DNA of 64,000 nucleotides from Castellaniella sp049671645 (GTDB lineage: Bacteria > Pseudomonadota > Gammaproteobacteria > Burkholderiales > Burkholderiaceae_B), in contig NZ_JBATVG010000015.1 in NCBI RefSeq assembly GCF_049671645.1, positions 184,387-248,386 of the forward strand. The letters run 5' to 3'. Each line of letters opens with the position of its first letter. Position 1 is the stretch's first letter. Under the pieces are notes generated by a model. It was not told the DNA's origin and ran no database searches. It saw only the letters and a list, made by a program, of their open reading frames with translations. Made by a program: the position numbers and the translations under genes. This document shows positions 19,904 to 28,579 of the stretch, in pieces.

Positions 19904-20754
19904 TTGTCGGAGATCAGGCCATTCTGATAACCCAGCGCCCGCAAGCGGGCCTGGGCCGCCTGCGCGGCCTCGTGCGATCCGAACGGCCCCACGCGCAGGC
20001 GGTAAACCGTGCGTCCGCCGGATTGCCCGCGTTCGACGTAGGCATCCGTCACCCCCGACTGGCGCAGGCTGTCGCGGCGGTTCTGGGCATCCTGTTCGGT
20101 CGTGTAGGCCGCCACTTGCAGGTAGTAGCGCCCCTGCCCGGACGCCGCTGCCGCGTTGCCGCGCGGAGTGGACGGCGACTTGCCCGACAGCAGGGCCAAT
20201 GCCACAGAGCCGTCATCGGTGCGTTCGCTGGATTTGGCGCTGGGCTTGGCCGGTTTTTCCGCTTCGACGGGCGCCTTGGACACTGCGGGGGGCGCGGCCG
20301 GCTGAGCTGGAGGTTTGGGTGTCGCCGGTGTTTCCGGGGCCGCGGGCGGCACCGTGGCAGGCGGCGCAGCGGCCGCTTGCTGCCCATTTTGGGCGCCATT
20401 GGCGAGTGTTCCTCCGGGGGTCTCGACAGCCCCCCCGGACTGCCCGTTGCCTTGGGCCGGAGCGCCTTCGGCGGGTGAAGCCGTGGCAGGCGCGGTGGTT
20501 TCCGCAGGCGTCGGGGCGCTGGAAGGCGGCGGCAAGCCCGCAGGCGTGGCGGGCACCACCACGGGAGCATGCGTGTCGTCCGGCACGGGCTCGTCAAACA
20601 GCCAGGGCACCACGATGAAGGCGGCCAGCACCAAGGCCAGCGCGCCAATCAGGCGACGGCGCGCCTTGCTGCGCAGTTCTTTCAGCTGAACCTCGCTGGT
20701 GCCACCGGAACGCGTCGTGCGTTTCCCCGTGTCAGTCCCATGACGAAAAAGCAT
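19900..20754 (-). CDS. SPOR-domain cell-division-type protein (DedD-like)
   Basis: This 284-residue protein has a short basic cytoplasmic N-terminus, one membrane helix (LIGALALVLAAFIVVPWLF, about residues 36-54), a long Pro/Ala-rich periplasmic linker (about 60-190) and a C-terminal SPOR domain (about 205-284: RYYLQVAAYTTEQDAQN ... VYRLRVGPFGSHEAAQ). SPOR domains bind denuded peptidoglycan at the septum. Position between folC and cvpA matches dedD in gammaproteobacteria, so a DedD-like septal role is inferred. Codon and base use do not differ from its neighbours. Confidence 0.85.
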   Translation of the reverse strand: MLFRHGTDTGKRTTRSGGTSEVQLKELRSKARRRLIGALALVLAAFIVVPWLFDEPVPDDTHAPVVVPATPAGLPPPSSAPTPAETTAPATASPAEGAPAQGNGQSGGAVETPGGTLANGAQNGQQAAAAPPATVPPAAPETPATPKPPAQPAAPPAVSKAPVEAEKPAKPSAKSSERTDDGSVALALLSGKSPSTPRGNAAAASGQGRYYLQVAAYTTEQDAQNRRDSLRQSGVTDAYVERGQSGGRTVYRLRVGPFGSHEAAQAAQARLRALGYQNGLISDK

Positions 20755-20776
20755 CGTGCAGCTTACCCGTTAGCAA

Positions 20777-20797
20777 GGGCGGGCGACGTTCCCGCCC
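20777..20797 (-). terminator. Hairpin between folC and the SPOR gene
   Basis: A perfect 7-bp GC stem (GGGCGGG / CCCGCCC) with a 7-base loop begins 2 bases after the folC stop codon. No T run follows, so partial attenuation of the downstream genes is the most likely role. Confidence 0.45.
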
Positions 20798-20799
20798 GG

Positions 20800-22206
20800 T
20801 CAAGAGAGGACGTCCCTGCCTTCCTGGCGCAGGACCTGAAGTACCGGGCCGACCGTCGCAAATGACCCGAACACGAGAATTCTATCATTGTCGCCTGCCA
20901 GCTTCCGGGCTTCGGCAAAGGCTTGTTCCGGACTGTCAAATGTGGAAACCTGTACATCCTGCGCCGGCACGGCCTGCCGGGGAGTCGCCCGCACACCGGG
21001 CTTCTGATCGCCGCGCTTGATCTCCGCCGCCTGGGCGACAAAGGGATCCACAGGGGCCGTATCGCCGGTGATGCGATGCACGATATCCGCCAGTTCCTGG
21101 CCGGTGGTCCCGCGCGGCCCGCCCAGCGTCGCGCACAACCAGCGATCCACCCGTCGCGACAGGCGCGACAACGTGGTTCCGATATCCTTGTCGTGCAGCA
21201 TGCCGACAACGGCATAGGTATGCGGATAGTGCCCCATGCTGTCCAGATTCTGCCCCAGGGTGGCGGCCGCATGAGGGTTGTGGCCGACGTCCAGGATCGT
21301 GGCCGGCAGCCCCGGCAGGATCTGCATGCGTCCGGGCAGGCTGACGTGCAGCAGGCCCTGGCGCACGTTCTGCTGCGTGACCACCAGCCGATCGCGCAGA
21401 TTTTCCAGAGCGGCCAGAGCGGCCGATGCGTTCAGCAGCTGGTTGGCGCCGCGCAGGGCAGGATAGCCCAGAGCATTGCGACGCTGGCTGCGTCCCCCAT
21501 AGGCCCATTGCTGGCGATCGCCGGAATAGTTGAAATCGATGCCGAAGCGCCACAGGTTCGCGCCAATTTCAGCGGCGTAGTCGATGACGGTCTGGGGCGG
21601 CACGGGATCGGCGCAGATCGCCGGTTTGCCGGGACGGAAGATGTGCGCCTTTTCCCAACCGATGGCCTCGCGGGTATTGCCCAGATAGGCCATGTGGTCC
21701 AGGTCCACGCTGGTCAGGATGGCGCAGTCCGTGTCGATCAGATTGACGGCATCCAGGCGCCCGCCCAATCCGACTTCCAGCACGACTACCTCCAGATTCG
21801 AAGCCTGGAACAGCAGCAAGGCAGCCAGCGTCGTCATCTCGAAATAGGTCAGCGTGGTATCGCCGCGGGCGGCCTCGATGCGTTCCATCTGCGCAACGAT
21901 CTCGGCATCCGAGGCTTCCTGGCCATTGATGCGTATGCGTTCGTTGAAGCGCAGCAGGTGCGGCGAGGTGTATTGCCCGACCCGATAACCCGCATCCAGC
22001 AAGATGGCCTCCAGCATGGCGCAGGTGGAACCCTTGCCATTGGTGCCCGCCACGGTGATCTTGACGCAATCCAGCGACAATTCCAGGCGCTGGGCCACGG
22101 TCCGGATGCGATCCAGACCCAGATCAATGGCTTTGGGATGCAGGGTTTCCAGATAGGCCAGCCAGTCGGCCAGCGCAGCGCCATGGGCGGGAGCAATCGA
22201 TGACAT
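20800..22206 (-). CDS. folC: Dihydrofolate synthase / folylpolyglutamate synthase FolC
   Basis: FolC adds glutamate to dihydropteroate and then extends the polyglutamate tail. The 468-residue Mur-ligase-fold protein has the P-loop VAGTNGKGST (about residues 52-61), YTSPHLLRFNERIRING, and a C-terminal ligase domain with ILDVGHNPHAAATL. It is longer than the E. coli enzyme (422) mainly through an insertion near residues 380-430. The frame is open to a GTG at 22251, but the ATG at 22206 gives the family N-terminus; no clear ribosome binding site is visible before either. It heads the folC-SPOR-cvpA-purF group; the usual upstream neighbour accD is absent here. Confidence 0.94.
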   Translation of the reverse strand: MSSIAPAHGAALADWLAYLETLHPKAIDLGLDRIRTVAQRLELSLDCVKITVAGTNGKGSTCAMLEAILLDAGYRVGQYTSPHLLRFNERIRINGQEASDAEIVAQMERIEAARGDTTLTYFEMTTLAALLLFQASNLEVVVLEVGLGGRLDAVNLIDTDCAILTSVDLDHMAYLGNTREAIGWEKAHIFRPGKPAICADPVPPQTVIDYAAEIGANLWRFGIDFNYSGDRQQWAYGGRSQRRNALGYPALRGANQLLNASAALAALENLRDRLVVTQQNVRQGLLHVSLPGRMQILPGLPATILDVGHNPHAAATLGQNLDSMGHYPHTYAVVGMLHDKDIGTTLSRLSRRVDRWLCATLGGPRGTTGQELADIVHRITGDTAPVDPFVAQAAEIKRGDQKPGVRATPRQAVPAQDVQVSTFDSPEQAFAEARKLAGDNDRILVFGSFATVGPVLQVLRQEGRDVLS

Positions 22207-22335
22207 GAGAATGACAATCACAAAGAAAACGGCAGGTGCCGATATTAGCACCTACCGCTGAGAAGAACGCCGGACACCCCCACTGCCTGTACTGCCAGCC
22301 ACCAAGGGATCCGGCTGCCGGGATGGGCCCGGACA

Positions 22336-22437
22336 CAGGACAGCCCCTGCGGCCTGACCCGCGCCTGACGAATCCGAGCGGCATGCTGGCCGCGAGGTGG
22401 ACAGCAAGCGGCCGCAGGCCGCGCAGCGTGGGGGCCC
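22336..22437. repeat. Copy 1 of a dispersed palindromic intergenic element, after lpdA
   Basis: Conserved flanks CCTGACGAATCCGA (22364-22377) and GAGGTGGACAGC (22394-22405) enclose a stem GCGGC-ATGCTG-GCCGC. Further shared blocks are CAGGACA at 22336 and GGGGGCC at 22430. A second hairpin GCGGCC-GCA-GGCCGC lies at 22408-22422. The same layout recurs at 49254-49353, with a different stem sequence. The element begins 3-4 bases after the lpdA stop, so it probably ends the pyruvate dehydrogenase transcript. The rest of the 233-base lpdA-folC gap shows no gene. Confidence 0.75.
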
Positions 22438-22439
22438 TT

Positions 22440-24230
22440 TTACTTCTTCCGCGCCGGCGGCACATCCGTGCAGTGACCGTCGGCGACCTCAGCGGCCATG
22501 CCGATGGACTCGCCCAGGGTCGGGTGCGGGTGGATGGTCTTGCCGATATCCACGGAATCCGCGCCCATTTCGATGGCCAGGGCCACTTCGCTGATCAGAT
22601 CGCCCGCGTGGGTGCCGACGATGCCGCCACCCAGGATGCGGCCGGTCTCGGCGTCGAACAGCAGCTTGGTGAACCCTTCGTCGCGGCCATTGGCAATGGC
22701 CCGGCCGGACGCCTGCCAGGGGAACAGGCCTTTCTTCAGGGCGACGCCCTGCTTCTTGGCTTCTTCCTCGGTCAAGCCGACCCAGGCGACTTCCGGGTCC
22801 GTGTAGGCGACGGACGGAATCACGCGGGCGTCGAAATAGGCCTTTTCACCCGCAATGACTTCAGCGGCGACGTGCGCTTCGTGCACGGCCTTGTGGGCCA
22901 GCATCGGTTGGCCCACGATGTCGCCGATGGCGTAGATGTGCGGCACATTGGTGCGCATCTGCTTGTCGACTTCGATGAAGCCCCGGTCGCTGACCGACAC
23001 CCCGGCGTTTTCCGCGCCGATCTTCTTGCCATTGGGCGCGCGGCCCACGGCTTGCAGGACCAGATCGTAACGCTGGGGTTCCTTCGGCGCGGCCTCGCCT
23101 TCGAAGGTGACCCAGATGCCATCGTCCTTGGCCTCGGCGGCTACCGTCTTGGTCTTGAGCATGGAGTGATCGAAACGCCGGGCGTTCATCTTGTCCCAGA
23201 CCTTGACCAGGTCGCGGTCGGCGCCCGTCATCAGCGTCGGCAGCATTTCCACGACATCCAGGCGGGCGCCCAGCGCGGAATAGACCGTACCCATTTCCAG
23301 GCCGATGATGCCCCCGCCGATGATCAGCATCCGCTGGGGGATGGACTTGAGCGCCAGCGCCCCGGTGGAATCGACGATGCGCGGATCGTCCGGCAGGAAC
23401 GGCAGCTTCACGGACTGGCTGCCGGCGGCGATGATGGCCGAGGCGAACTTCACCGTGGTCTTGCTGCCGTCGTCCTTGGTCACCGTCAGGTGATGCGGAT
23501 CGGCGAAGGCGCCGACGCCCTGGATGACAGTGACCTTGCGGGCCTTGGCCATGCCCGCCAGGCCGCCGGTCAGCTTGCCGACCACGCTATCCTTGTAGCC
23601 GCGCAAGGCATCCAGGTCGATCTTGGGCTCGCCGAAGCTGATGCCGTGTTCCGACAGGGATTTGGCCTCTTCCAGCACGCCCACGGTATGCAGCAGCGCC
23701 TTGGAGGGAATGCAGCCCACATTCAGGCAGACCCCGCCCAGCGTGGCGTAGCGCTCGACCAGAAGGACTTTCAGCCCCAGGTCGGCGGCGCGGAAGGCGG
23801 CCGAATAACCGCCGGGTCCGGCGCCCAGGACCAGCACATCGCACTCGGCGTCCGCCGATCCGGTGTACTGGGCGGGCGCGGGGCCCGCCAGGGGAGCGCT
23901 CGGAGCTGCAGGGGCAGCCGCGGGTGCGGCCGCAGCAGCGGCAGGCGCGACGGGCGCGGATGCGGCATCCGCCGCAGCCTTGTCGCCGCCGCCCTGGGAT
24001 TCGACACGCAGGATGGCGGTGCCCTGCGCGACCTTATCGCCGACCTTGATGAGGATTTCCTTGACCACCCCGCCCTGATCGGCCGGGATTTCCATGGAGG
24101 CCTTGTCGGACTCCACCGTGATCAGGCTTTGCTCGGGCGCGATGGTATCGCCCACGGCCACCAGGATTTCGATCACGTCGACCTGATCGAAGTCGCCGAT
24201 GTCCGGAACGTTGATGTCAGTCAGACTCAT
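22440..24230 (-). CDS. lpdA: Dihydrolipoyl dehydrogenase (E3) with N-terminal lipoyl domain
   Basis: E3 re-oxidises dihydrolipoamide in the pyruvate dehydrogenase complex, using FAD and NAD+. The 596-residue protein has an N-terminal lipoyl domain (residues 1-80) with the lipoylation site VESDKASMEIP, an Ala-rich hinge (about 85-125), then the flavoprotein part with LGAGPGGYSAA, the redox disulfide in GGVCLNVGCIPSK, an NAD-binding IIGGGIIGLEMG, and the C-terminal HPHPTLGE with the catalytic His-Glu pair. A lipoyl domain on E3 is known in Neisseria and Ralstonia. It is the last gene of the operon, 10 bases after aceF. Confidence 0.96.
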   Translation of the reverse strand: MSLTDINVPDIGDFDQVDVIEILVAVGDTIAPEQSLITVESDKASMEIPADQGGVVKEILIKVGDKVAQGTAILRVESQGGGDKAAADAASAPVAPAAAAAAPAAAPAAPSAPLAGPAPAQYTGSADAECDVLVLGAGPGGYSAAFRAADLGLKVLLVERYATLGGVCLNVGCIPSKALLHTVGVLEEAKSLSEHGISFGEPKIDLDALRGYKDSVVGKLTGGLAGMAKARKVTVIQGVGAFADPHHLTVTKDDGSKTTVKFASAIIAAGSQSVKLPFLPDDPRIVDSTGALALKSIPQRMLIIGGGIIGLEMGTVYSALGARLDVVEMLPTLMTGADRDLVKVWDKMNARRFDHSMLKTKTVAAEAKDDGIWVTFEGEAAPKEPQRYDLVLQAVGRAPNGKKIGAENAGVSVSDRGFIEVDKQMRTNVPHIYAIGDIVGQPMLAHKAVHEAHVAAEVIAGEKAYFDARVIPSVAYTDPEVAWVGLTEEEAKKQGVALKKGLFPWQASGRAIANGRDEGFTKLLFDAETGRILGGGIVGTHAGDLISEVALAIEMGADSVDIGKTIHPHPTLGESIGMAAEVADGHCTDVPPARKK

Positions 24231-24240
24231 GCGTGCCCCC

Positions 24241-25620
24241 TTACAGGATGATGCGGCGGAAGTCCGCCAGCAGGCCGGCCAGATAGGCGTTGAAGCGCGC
24301 GGCGGCGGCCCCGTCGATCACGCGGTGATCGTAGGACAGCGACAACGGCAGCATCAGGCGCGGCTGGAAGGCCGCACCGTCCCAGACAGGCTGCATGGCA
24401 GAGCGCGACACCCCCAGGATGGCCACTTCCGGCGCATTGATGATGGGCGTGAAGTCGGTGCCGCCGATGCCGCCCAGCGACGAAATCGAGAAGCAGCCGC
24501 CTTGCATCTGAGCCGGTGACAATTTGCCGTCGCGGGCCTGGGCCGCCAGTTCGGCGGTCTCGGCGGCCAGTTGCAGCACGCCTTTCTTGTCGGCGTCGCG
24601 AATCACCGGCACAACCAGCCCGTTGGGCGTGTCGGCGGCGAAACCCACGTGGTAGTAATGCTTCAGCACCAGGGTGTCGCCATCCAGGGACGCATTGAAT
24701 TCCGGGAATTTCTTCAAGGCAGCCACGACCGCCTTGATCAGGAAGGCCAGCATGGTGACTTTGACGCCGGCCTTCTTGTTTTCCGCGTTCAACTGCTGGC
24801 GCAAGGCTTCCAGGTCGGTGATATCGGCCACGTCGTTGTTGGTGACGTGCGGAATCATGACCCAGTTGCGATGCAGATTGGCGCCGGAGATCTTCTTGAT
24901 GCGCGACAGCGGCTTGGACTCGATCTCGCCGAATTTGGCGAAATCGACCTTGGGCCAGCCCAGCACGCTGAAGCCTTCGCCGGCCGGCAGCGTCGAGCCC
25001 ACCGGACTGGCGCCGCCCGTGGCCAGGGCCTGTTTGACGTAGGCCCGCACATCGTCGGCGGTGATGCGGTTCTTCGGCCCCGTGCCACCGACCTGAGCCA
25101 GGTTGACCCCCAGTTCGCGGGCGAAATGCCGCACCGACGGCGACGCGTGCGGCAGGTTGCGCAAGGGCACGTCGGCCTCCGCGAACGCGGCTGTCGGCGA
25201 GGCGCGGTCCGGCGCGCTGGACGCCATGGCCGGCGCGGATGCCGGCGCAGGTGCAGGTGCAGGTGCAGGCGCCGGCGCGGCCTCGGCCTTGGCGGCCGGA
25301 GCCGGTTCGGAGGCCGGCTGGGCCTGCGCCTTGTCCGCCTTGGGGGCGTCGTCGGCAGGCTTGTCGGCTGCGGCGCCGCTTTCGGCGGCCTCCACTTCCA
25401 GGATCACGGACCCTTCCGCAACCTTGTCGCCCACCTTGATTTTGATGGTCTTGACCACCCCGCCCTGCGAGGCGGGAATTTCCATGGAGGCCTTGTCGGA
25501 CTCCACGGTGATCAGGCTTTGCTCGGCCTGAATCGTATCGCCCACGGCGACCAGGACCTCGATGACATCGACATGGTCGAAATCGCCGATGTCGGGGACT
25601 TTGATTTCCACGATACTCAT
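24241..25620 (-). CDS. aceF: Dihydrolipoyl acetyltransferase (E2) of pyruvate dehydrogenase
   Basis: E2 is the structural core and acetyl-transferring subunit. The 459-residue protein has one lipoyl domain (residues 1-75, site VESDKASMEIP), an Ala/Pro linker containing an in-frame hexanucleotide repeat (25241-25276), a peripheral subunit-binding domain (SPSVRHFARELGVNLAQVGG, about 150-185) and the catalytic domain ending near DHRVIDGAAAARF, which has the active-site histidine. E. coli AceF has three lipoyl domains; here one is on E2 and one on E3. The start at 25620 has AGGAGG at good spacing, better than the in-frame ATG 9 bases upstream. Confidence 0.96.
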   Translation of the reverse strand: MSIVEIKVPDIGDFDHVDVIEVLVAVGDTIQAEQSLITVESDKASMEIPASQGGVVKTIKIKVGDKVAEGSVILEVEAAESGAAADKPADDAPKADKAQAQPASEPAPAAKAEAAPAPAPAPAPAPASAPAMASSAPDRASPTAAFAEADVPLRNLPHASPSVRHFARELGVNLAQVGGTGPKNRITADDVRAYVKQALATGGASPVGSTLPAGEGFSVLGWPKVDFAKFGEIESKPLSRIKKISGANLHRNWVMIPHVTNNDVADITDLEALRQQLNAENKKAGVKVTMLAFLIKAVVAALKKFPEFNASLDGDTLVLKHYYHVGFAADTPNGLVVPVIRDADKKGVLQLAAETAELAAQARDGKLSPAQMQGGCFSISSLGGIGGTDFTPIINAPEVAILGVSRSAMQPVWDGAAFQPRLMLPLSLSYDHRVIDGAAAARFNAYLAGLLADFRRIIL

Positions 25621-25634
25621 GTTCCTCATCCTCC

Positions 25635-28343
25635 TCAGGCGTGGTGCGGGTTGGCCTTGTCGGACTCAATCCCGTATTTGGCAATGGCTTCGGCGCATTT
25701 CTTGATGTCGATCGTGCCCTCGTCGGCCAGGCTGCGCAGCGCGGCCAGGACGATGAAGTGACGGTCGATCTCGAAGTGCTTGCGCAGCTCGGAGCGGAAG
25801 TCGGAACGGCCGTAGCCGTCGGTGCCCAGGACCTTGAAGTGGCGTCCATCGGGGATGAAGGGACGGATCATGTCGCCATAGGCCTTGATGTAGTCGGTCG
25901 AGACGACGATCGGACCCTGGGTGCCCTTCAACTGCTGGGTCACGTAGGCTTCCTGGGCCGGCTCTGTCGGATGCAGCAGGTTGTGACGCTCGACATCCAG
26001 GCCGTTGCGGCGCAATTCGGTGAAGCTGGTGGCGCTCCAGACGTCGGAAGTCACGCCCCAGTCCTTTTCCAGCAGTTCCTGGGCCGCCATGACTTCGCGC
26101 AGGATCGTGCCCGAACCCATCAGCTGCACATGGGTCTTGGCCGGTTTGGCGCTGGATTGCAGCTTGTACATGCCGCGCAGGATGCCGTCCTCGTCGCCGG
26201 CCTTCAGGCCGGGGTGGGGATAGTTCTCGTTCATCACAGTGATGTAGAAGAACACGTCTTCCTGGTCGTGCATCATGCGCTGCAGGCCGCTGCGGATGAT
26301 GACCGCGACTTCGTGGGCGAAGGCCGGATCGTAGGCCACGCAATTGGGGATCAGGGACGCCTGGATGTGGCTGTGGCCGTCTTCGTGCTGCAGGCCTTCG
26401 CCGTTCAAGGTCGTTCGCCCCGCCGTGCCGCCCAGCACGAAACCGCGCGCCAGCATGTCGCCCGCCGCCCAGGCATGGTCGCCAAAGCGCTGGAACCCGA
26501 ACATCGAGTAATAGATGAAGAACGGGATCATGATGGTGTTGCTGACGGAATACGACGTCGCCGCCGCAACCCAGGAGCTGAAACCGCCCGCTTCGTTGAT
26601 GCCTTCCTGCAGCAGCTGGCCGTTTTCCGCCTCGCGGTAGTACATCACCTGGCCCTTGTCGACAGGCACGTACTTCTGGCCTTCGGGAGCGTAGATCCCG
26701 ATCTGGCGGAACAGGCCTTCCATCCCGAAGGTACGCGACTCATCGACCAGGATGGGCACCACTCGAGGAGCGAGGTCCTTGTCGCGCAGGATCTGGTTGA
26801 GCACTCGCACAAAGGCCTGGGTGGTGGAGATTTCCCGGCCTTCCGCCGTGGGTTCGAGCACGGCCTTGAAGGTTTCGAGCGCCGGCACCGGCAGGGACTG
26901 ATCGGCCTTCGCGCGGCGGTGCGGCAGATAACCGCCCAGCGCCTTGCGGTGTTCGTGCAGGTATTTCATTTCCGGCGAGTCCTCGGCCGGCTTGAAATAC
27001 GGAATCTGATCGACCTGATCATCGGGGATGGGGATATTGAAACGATCGCGGAATTCGCGCACCGAATCGACGTCCAGTTTCTTTTGCTGGTGGGTCGGGT
27101 TCTTCGCCTGACCGACGTGGCCCATGCCATAGCCCTTGATGGTCTTGGCCAGGATCACGGACGGCTGGCCCTTGTGGCCGGCAGCGGCGGCGAAGGCCGC
27201 GTAGACCTTGTGCGGATCGTGACCGCCGCGGTTCAGACGCCAGACGTCCTCGTCGCTCATGCGGCTGACCATCTCCAGCACCTTGGGGTGCTTGCCGAAG
27301 AATTTCTCGCGCACGAACTTGCCGTCGTTGGCCTTGTAGGCCTGGTATTCGCCGTCCACGGTTTCTTCCATGATGCGGCGCAGCAGGCCTTCCTTGTCTC
27401 GGGCGAACAGGGGATCCCAGTAACCGCCCCAGATCAGCTTCAGCACGTTCCAGCCGTTACCGCGGAAGGCGCCTTCCAGTTCCTGGATGATCTTGCCGTT
27501 GCCGCGCACCGGGCCGTCCAGACGCTGCAGGTTGCAGTTGACGATGAAGATCAGGTTGTCGAGTTTTTCGCGCGAGGCCAGGCCGATGGCGGCCAGGGTA
27601 TCGGGTTCGTCGATTTCGCCGTCACCCACGAAGACCCAGACCTTGCGTTCGGCCGTATTGGCCAGGCCGCGGGCATGGAGGTATTTCAGGAAGCGGGCCT
27701 GATAGATGGCCATCATGGGCCCCAGGCCCATGGACACCGTGGAAAACTGCCAGAAGCCGGGCATCAGCTTCGGGTGCGGGTAGGAAGACAGGCCCTTGCC
27801 CTTGCCGCCGACTTCCTGGCGGAAATAGTTCAGGTTTTCTTCCGTCAGACGGCCTTCGAGGAAGGCGCGCGAATACATGCCCGGAGACGAGTGACCCTGG
27901 AAATACACCAGGTCGCCGCCGTGGTCGGGGGATTCTGCGTGCCAGAAATGATTCTGGCCGCATTCGATCATGGTCGCCAGCGACGCGAAAGAGGCAATGT
28001 GGCCGCCCAGGCTGCCGCCATCGGCGGGCTCGACCTTGTTGGCCTTGACCACCATGGCCATGGCGTTCCAGCGGATGTAGGAGCGGATGCGCTCTTCCAG
28101 CACCATGTTGCCGGGGTGCGGAGGCTCCAGCCCCGGAGGAATCGTATTCACATATGCCGTATTCAGGGAATACGGGATATGCGCGCCGGAACGGCGGGCG
28201 AGATCGATCAGGCTTTCGATCAGGAAGTGGGCGCGTTCAGCGCCTTCCCGATCCAGCACGGCTTCGAGCGCGTCGAGCCATTCCTGGGTTTCCTGCCGAT
28301 CGGGATCCGCCACGGCGGCCTGAGCTTGTTCAAGAGAGGACAT
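25635..28343 (-). CDS. aceE: Pyruvate dehydrogenase E1 component, homodimeric type
   Basis: AceE decarboxylates pyruvate with thiamine diphosphate and acetylates the lipoyl group on E2. The 902-residue protein (E. coli 887) has VFVGDGEIDEPDTLAAIGLASREKLDNLIFIVNCN, which contains the ThDP/Mg binding motif (GDGE ... NCN), and GHIASFASLATMIE near the N-terminus. The open frame extends 53 codons upstream through the promoter region; ATG 28343 has a good AGGAG ribosome binding site. It is the first gene of aceE-aceF-lpdA and is divergent from a sensor kinase gene. Confidence 0.97.
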   Translation of the reverse strand: MSSLEQAQAAVADPDRQETQEWLDALEAVLDREGAERAHFLIESLIDLARRSGAHIPYSLNTAYVNTIPPGLEPPHPGNMVLEERIRSYIRWNAMAMVVKANKVEPADGGSLGGHIASFASLATMIECGQNHFWHAESPDHGGDLVYFQGHSSPGMYSRAFLEGRLTEENLNYFRQEVGGKGKGLSSYPHPKLMPGFWQFSTVSMGLGPMMAIYQARFLKYLHARGLANTAERKVWVFVGDGEIDEPDTLAAIGLASREKLDNLIFIVNCNLQRLDGPVRGNGKIIQELEGAFRGNGWNVLKLIWGGYWDPLFARDKEGLLRRIMEETVDGEYQAYKANDGKFVREKFFGKHPKVLEMVSRMSDEDVWRLNRGGHDPHKVYAAFAAAAGHKGQPSVILAKTIKGYGMGHVGQAKNPTHQQKKLDVDSVREFRDRFNIPIPDDQVDQIPYFKPAEDSPEMKYLHEHRKALGGYLPHRRAKADQSLPVPALETFKAVLEPTAEGREISTTQAFVRVLNQILRDKDLAPRVVPILVDESRTFGMEGLFRQIGIYAPEGQKYVPVDKGQVMYYREAENGQLLQEGINEAGGFSSWVAAATSYSVSNTIMIPFFIYYSMFGFQRFGDHAWAAGDMLARGFVLGGTAGRTTLNGEGLQHEDGHSHIQASLIPNCVAYDPAFAHEVAVIIRSGLQRMMHDQEDVFFYITVMNENYPHPGLKAGDEDGILRGMYKLQSSAKPAKTHVQLMGSGTILREVMAAQELLEKDWGVTSDVWSATSFTELRRNGLDVERHNLLHPTEPAQEAYVTQQLKGTQGPIVVSTDYIKAYGDMIRPFIPDGRHFKVLGTDGYGRSDFRSELRKHFEIDRHFIVLAALRSLADEGTIDIKKCAEAIAKYGIESDKANPHHA

Positions 28344-28356
28344 GAGGAGTGTCTCC

Positions 28357-28383
28357 TGTGTGGTTCGAGGGCGCGACCACACA
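28357..28383 (-). promoter_or_regulatory. Perfect inverted repeat in the aceE leader
   Basis: TGTGTGGT and ACCACACA form perfect 8-base arms around 11 bases, 14 bases upstream of the aceE ATG and downstream of the predicted promoter. It could be an operator for a pyruvate-responsive repressor or an mRNA hairpin just upstream of the ribosome binding site. Nothing in the window identifies the binding protein. Confidence 0.45.
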
Positions 28384-28461
28384 TCGCGCCTGCCAGAAAT
28401 TACGCCGGATGTTGAGGGTGTCCTGCACACGAATGCATCCAGGAGTCCGGCACCTGTGCCC

Positions 28462-28490
28462 ATTCTAGGAAAGACCCCGGTTCCGCACAA
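28462..28490 (-). promoter_or_regulatory. Predicted sigma-70 promoter of aceE
   Basis: On the minus strand TTGTGC (28490-28485), a 17-base spacer and TAGAAT (28467-28462) give a transcript with a leader of about 110 bases. The -35 is weak (3 of 6), the -10 good (5 of 6). The 100 bases beyond it, towards the kinase gene, are distinctly AT-rich. Confidence 0.45.
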
Positions 28491-28579
28491 GCGAAATTTC
28501 ACCTCGTGGTATGAATTTTTATTATGTGAAAAATTGAATAGTGATTTCGCGTCTAAAATGGCGCAATCGCAAGACCATC

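Noticed and set aside
25641..28415. 924-codon open frame on the plus strand opposite aceE
   Set aside because: It is the antisense shadow of a real, highly conserved gene in GC-rich DNA; the translation has no recognisable domain. The same holds for long antisense frames opposite bamA (4553-6397), copA (36382-38661), the RND pump (43033-45240) and cyoB (54359-56494).
28534..28559. TTGAAT and TAAAAT as promoter of the sensor kinase
   Set aside because: The spacer is 14 bases, too short for a sigma-70 promoter; no better pair was found in the AT-rich patch.
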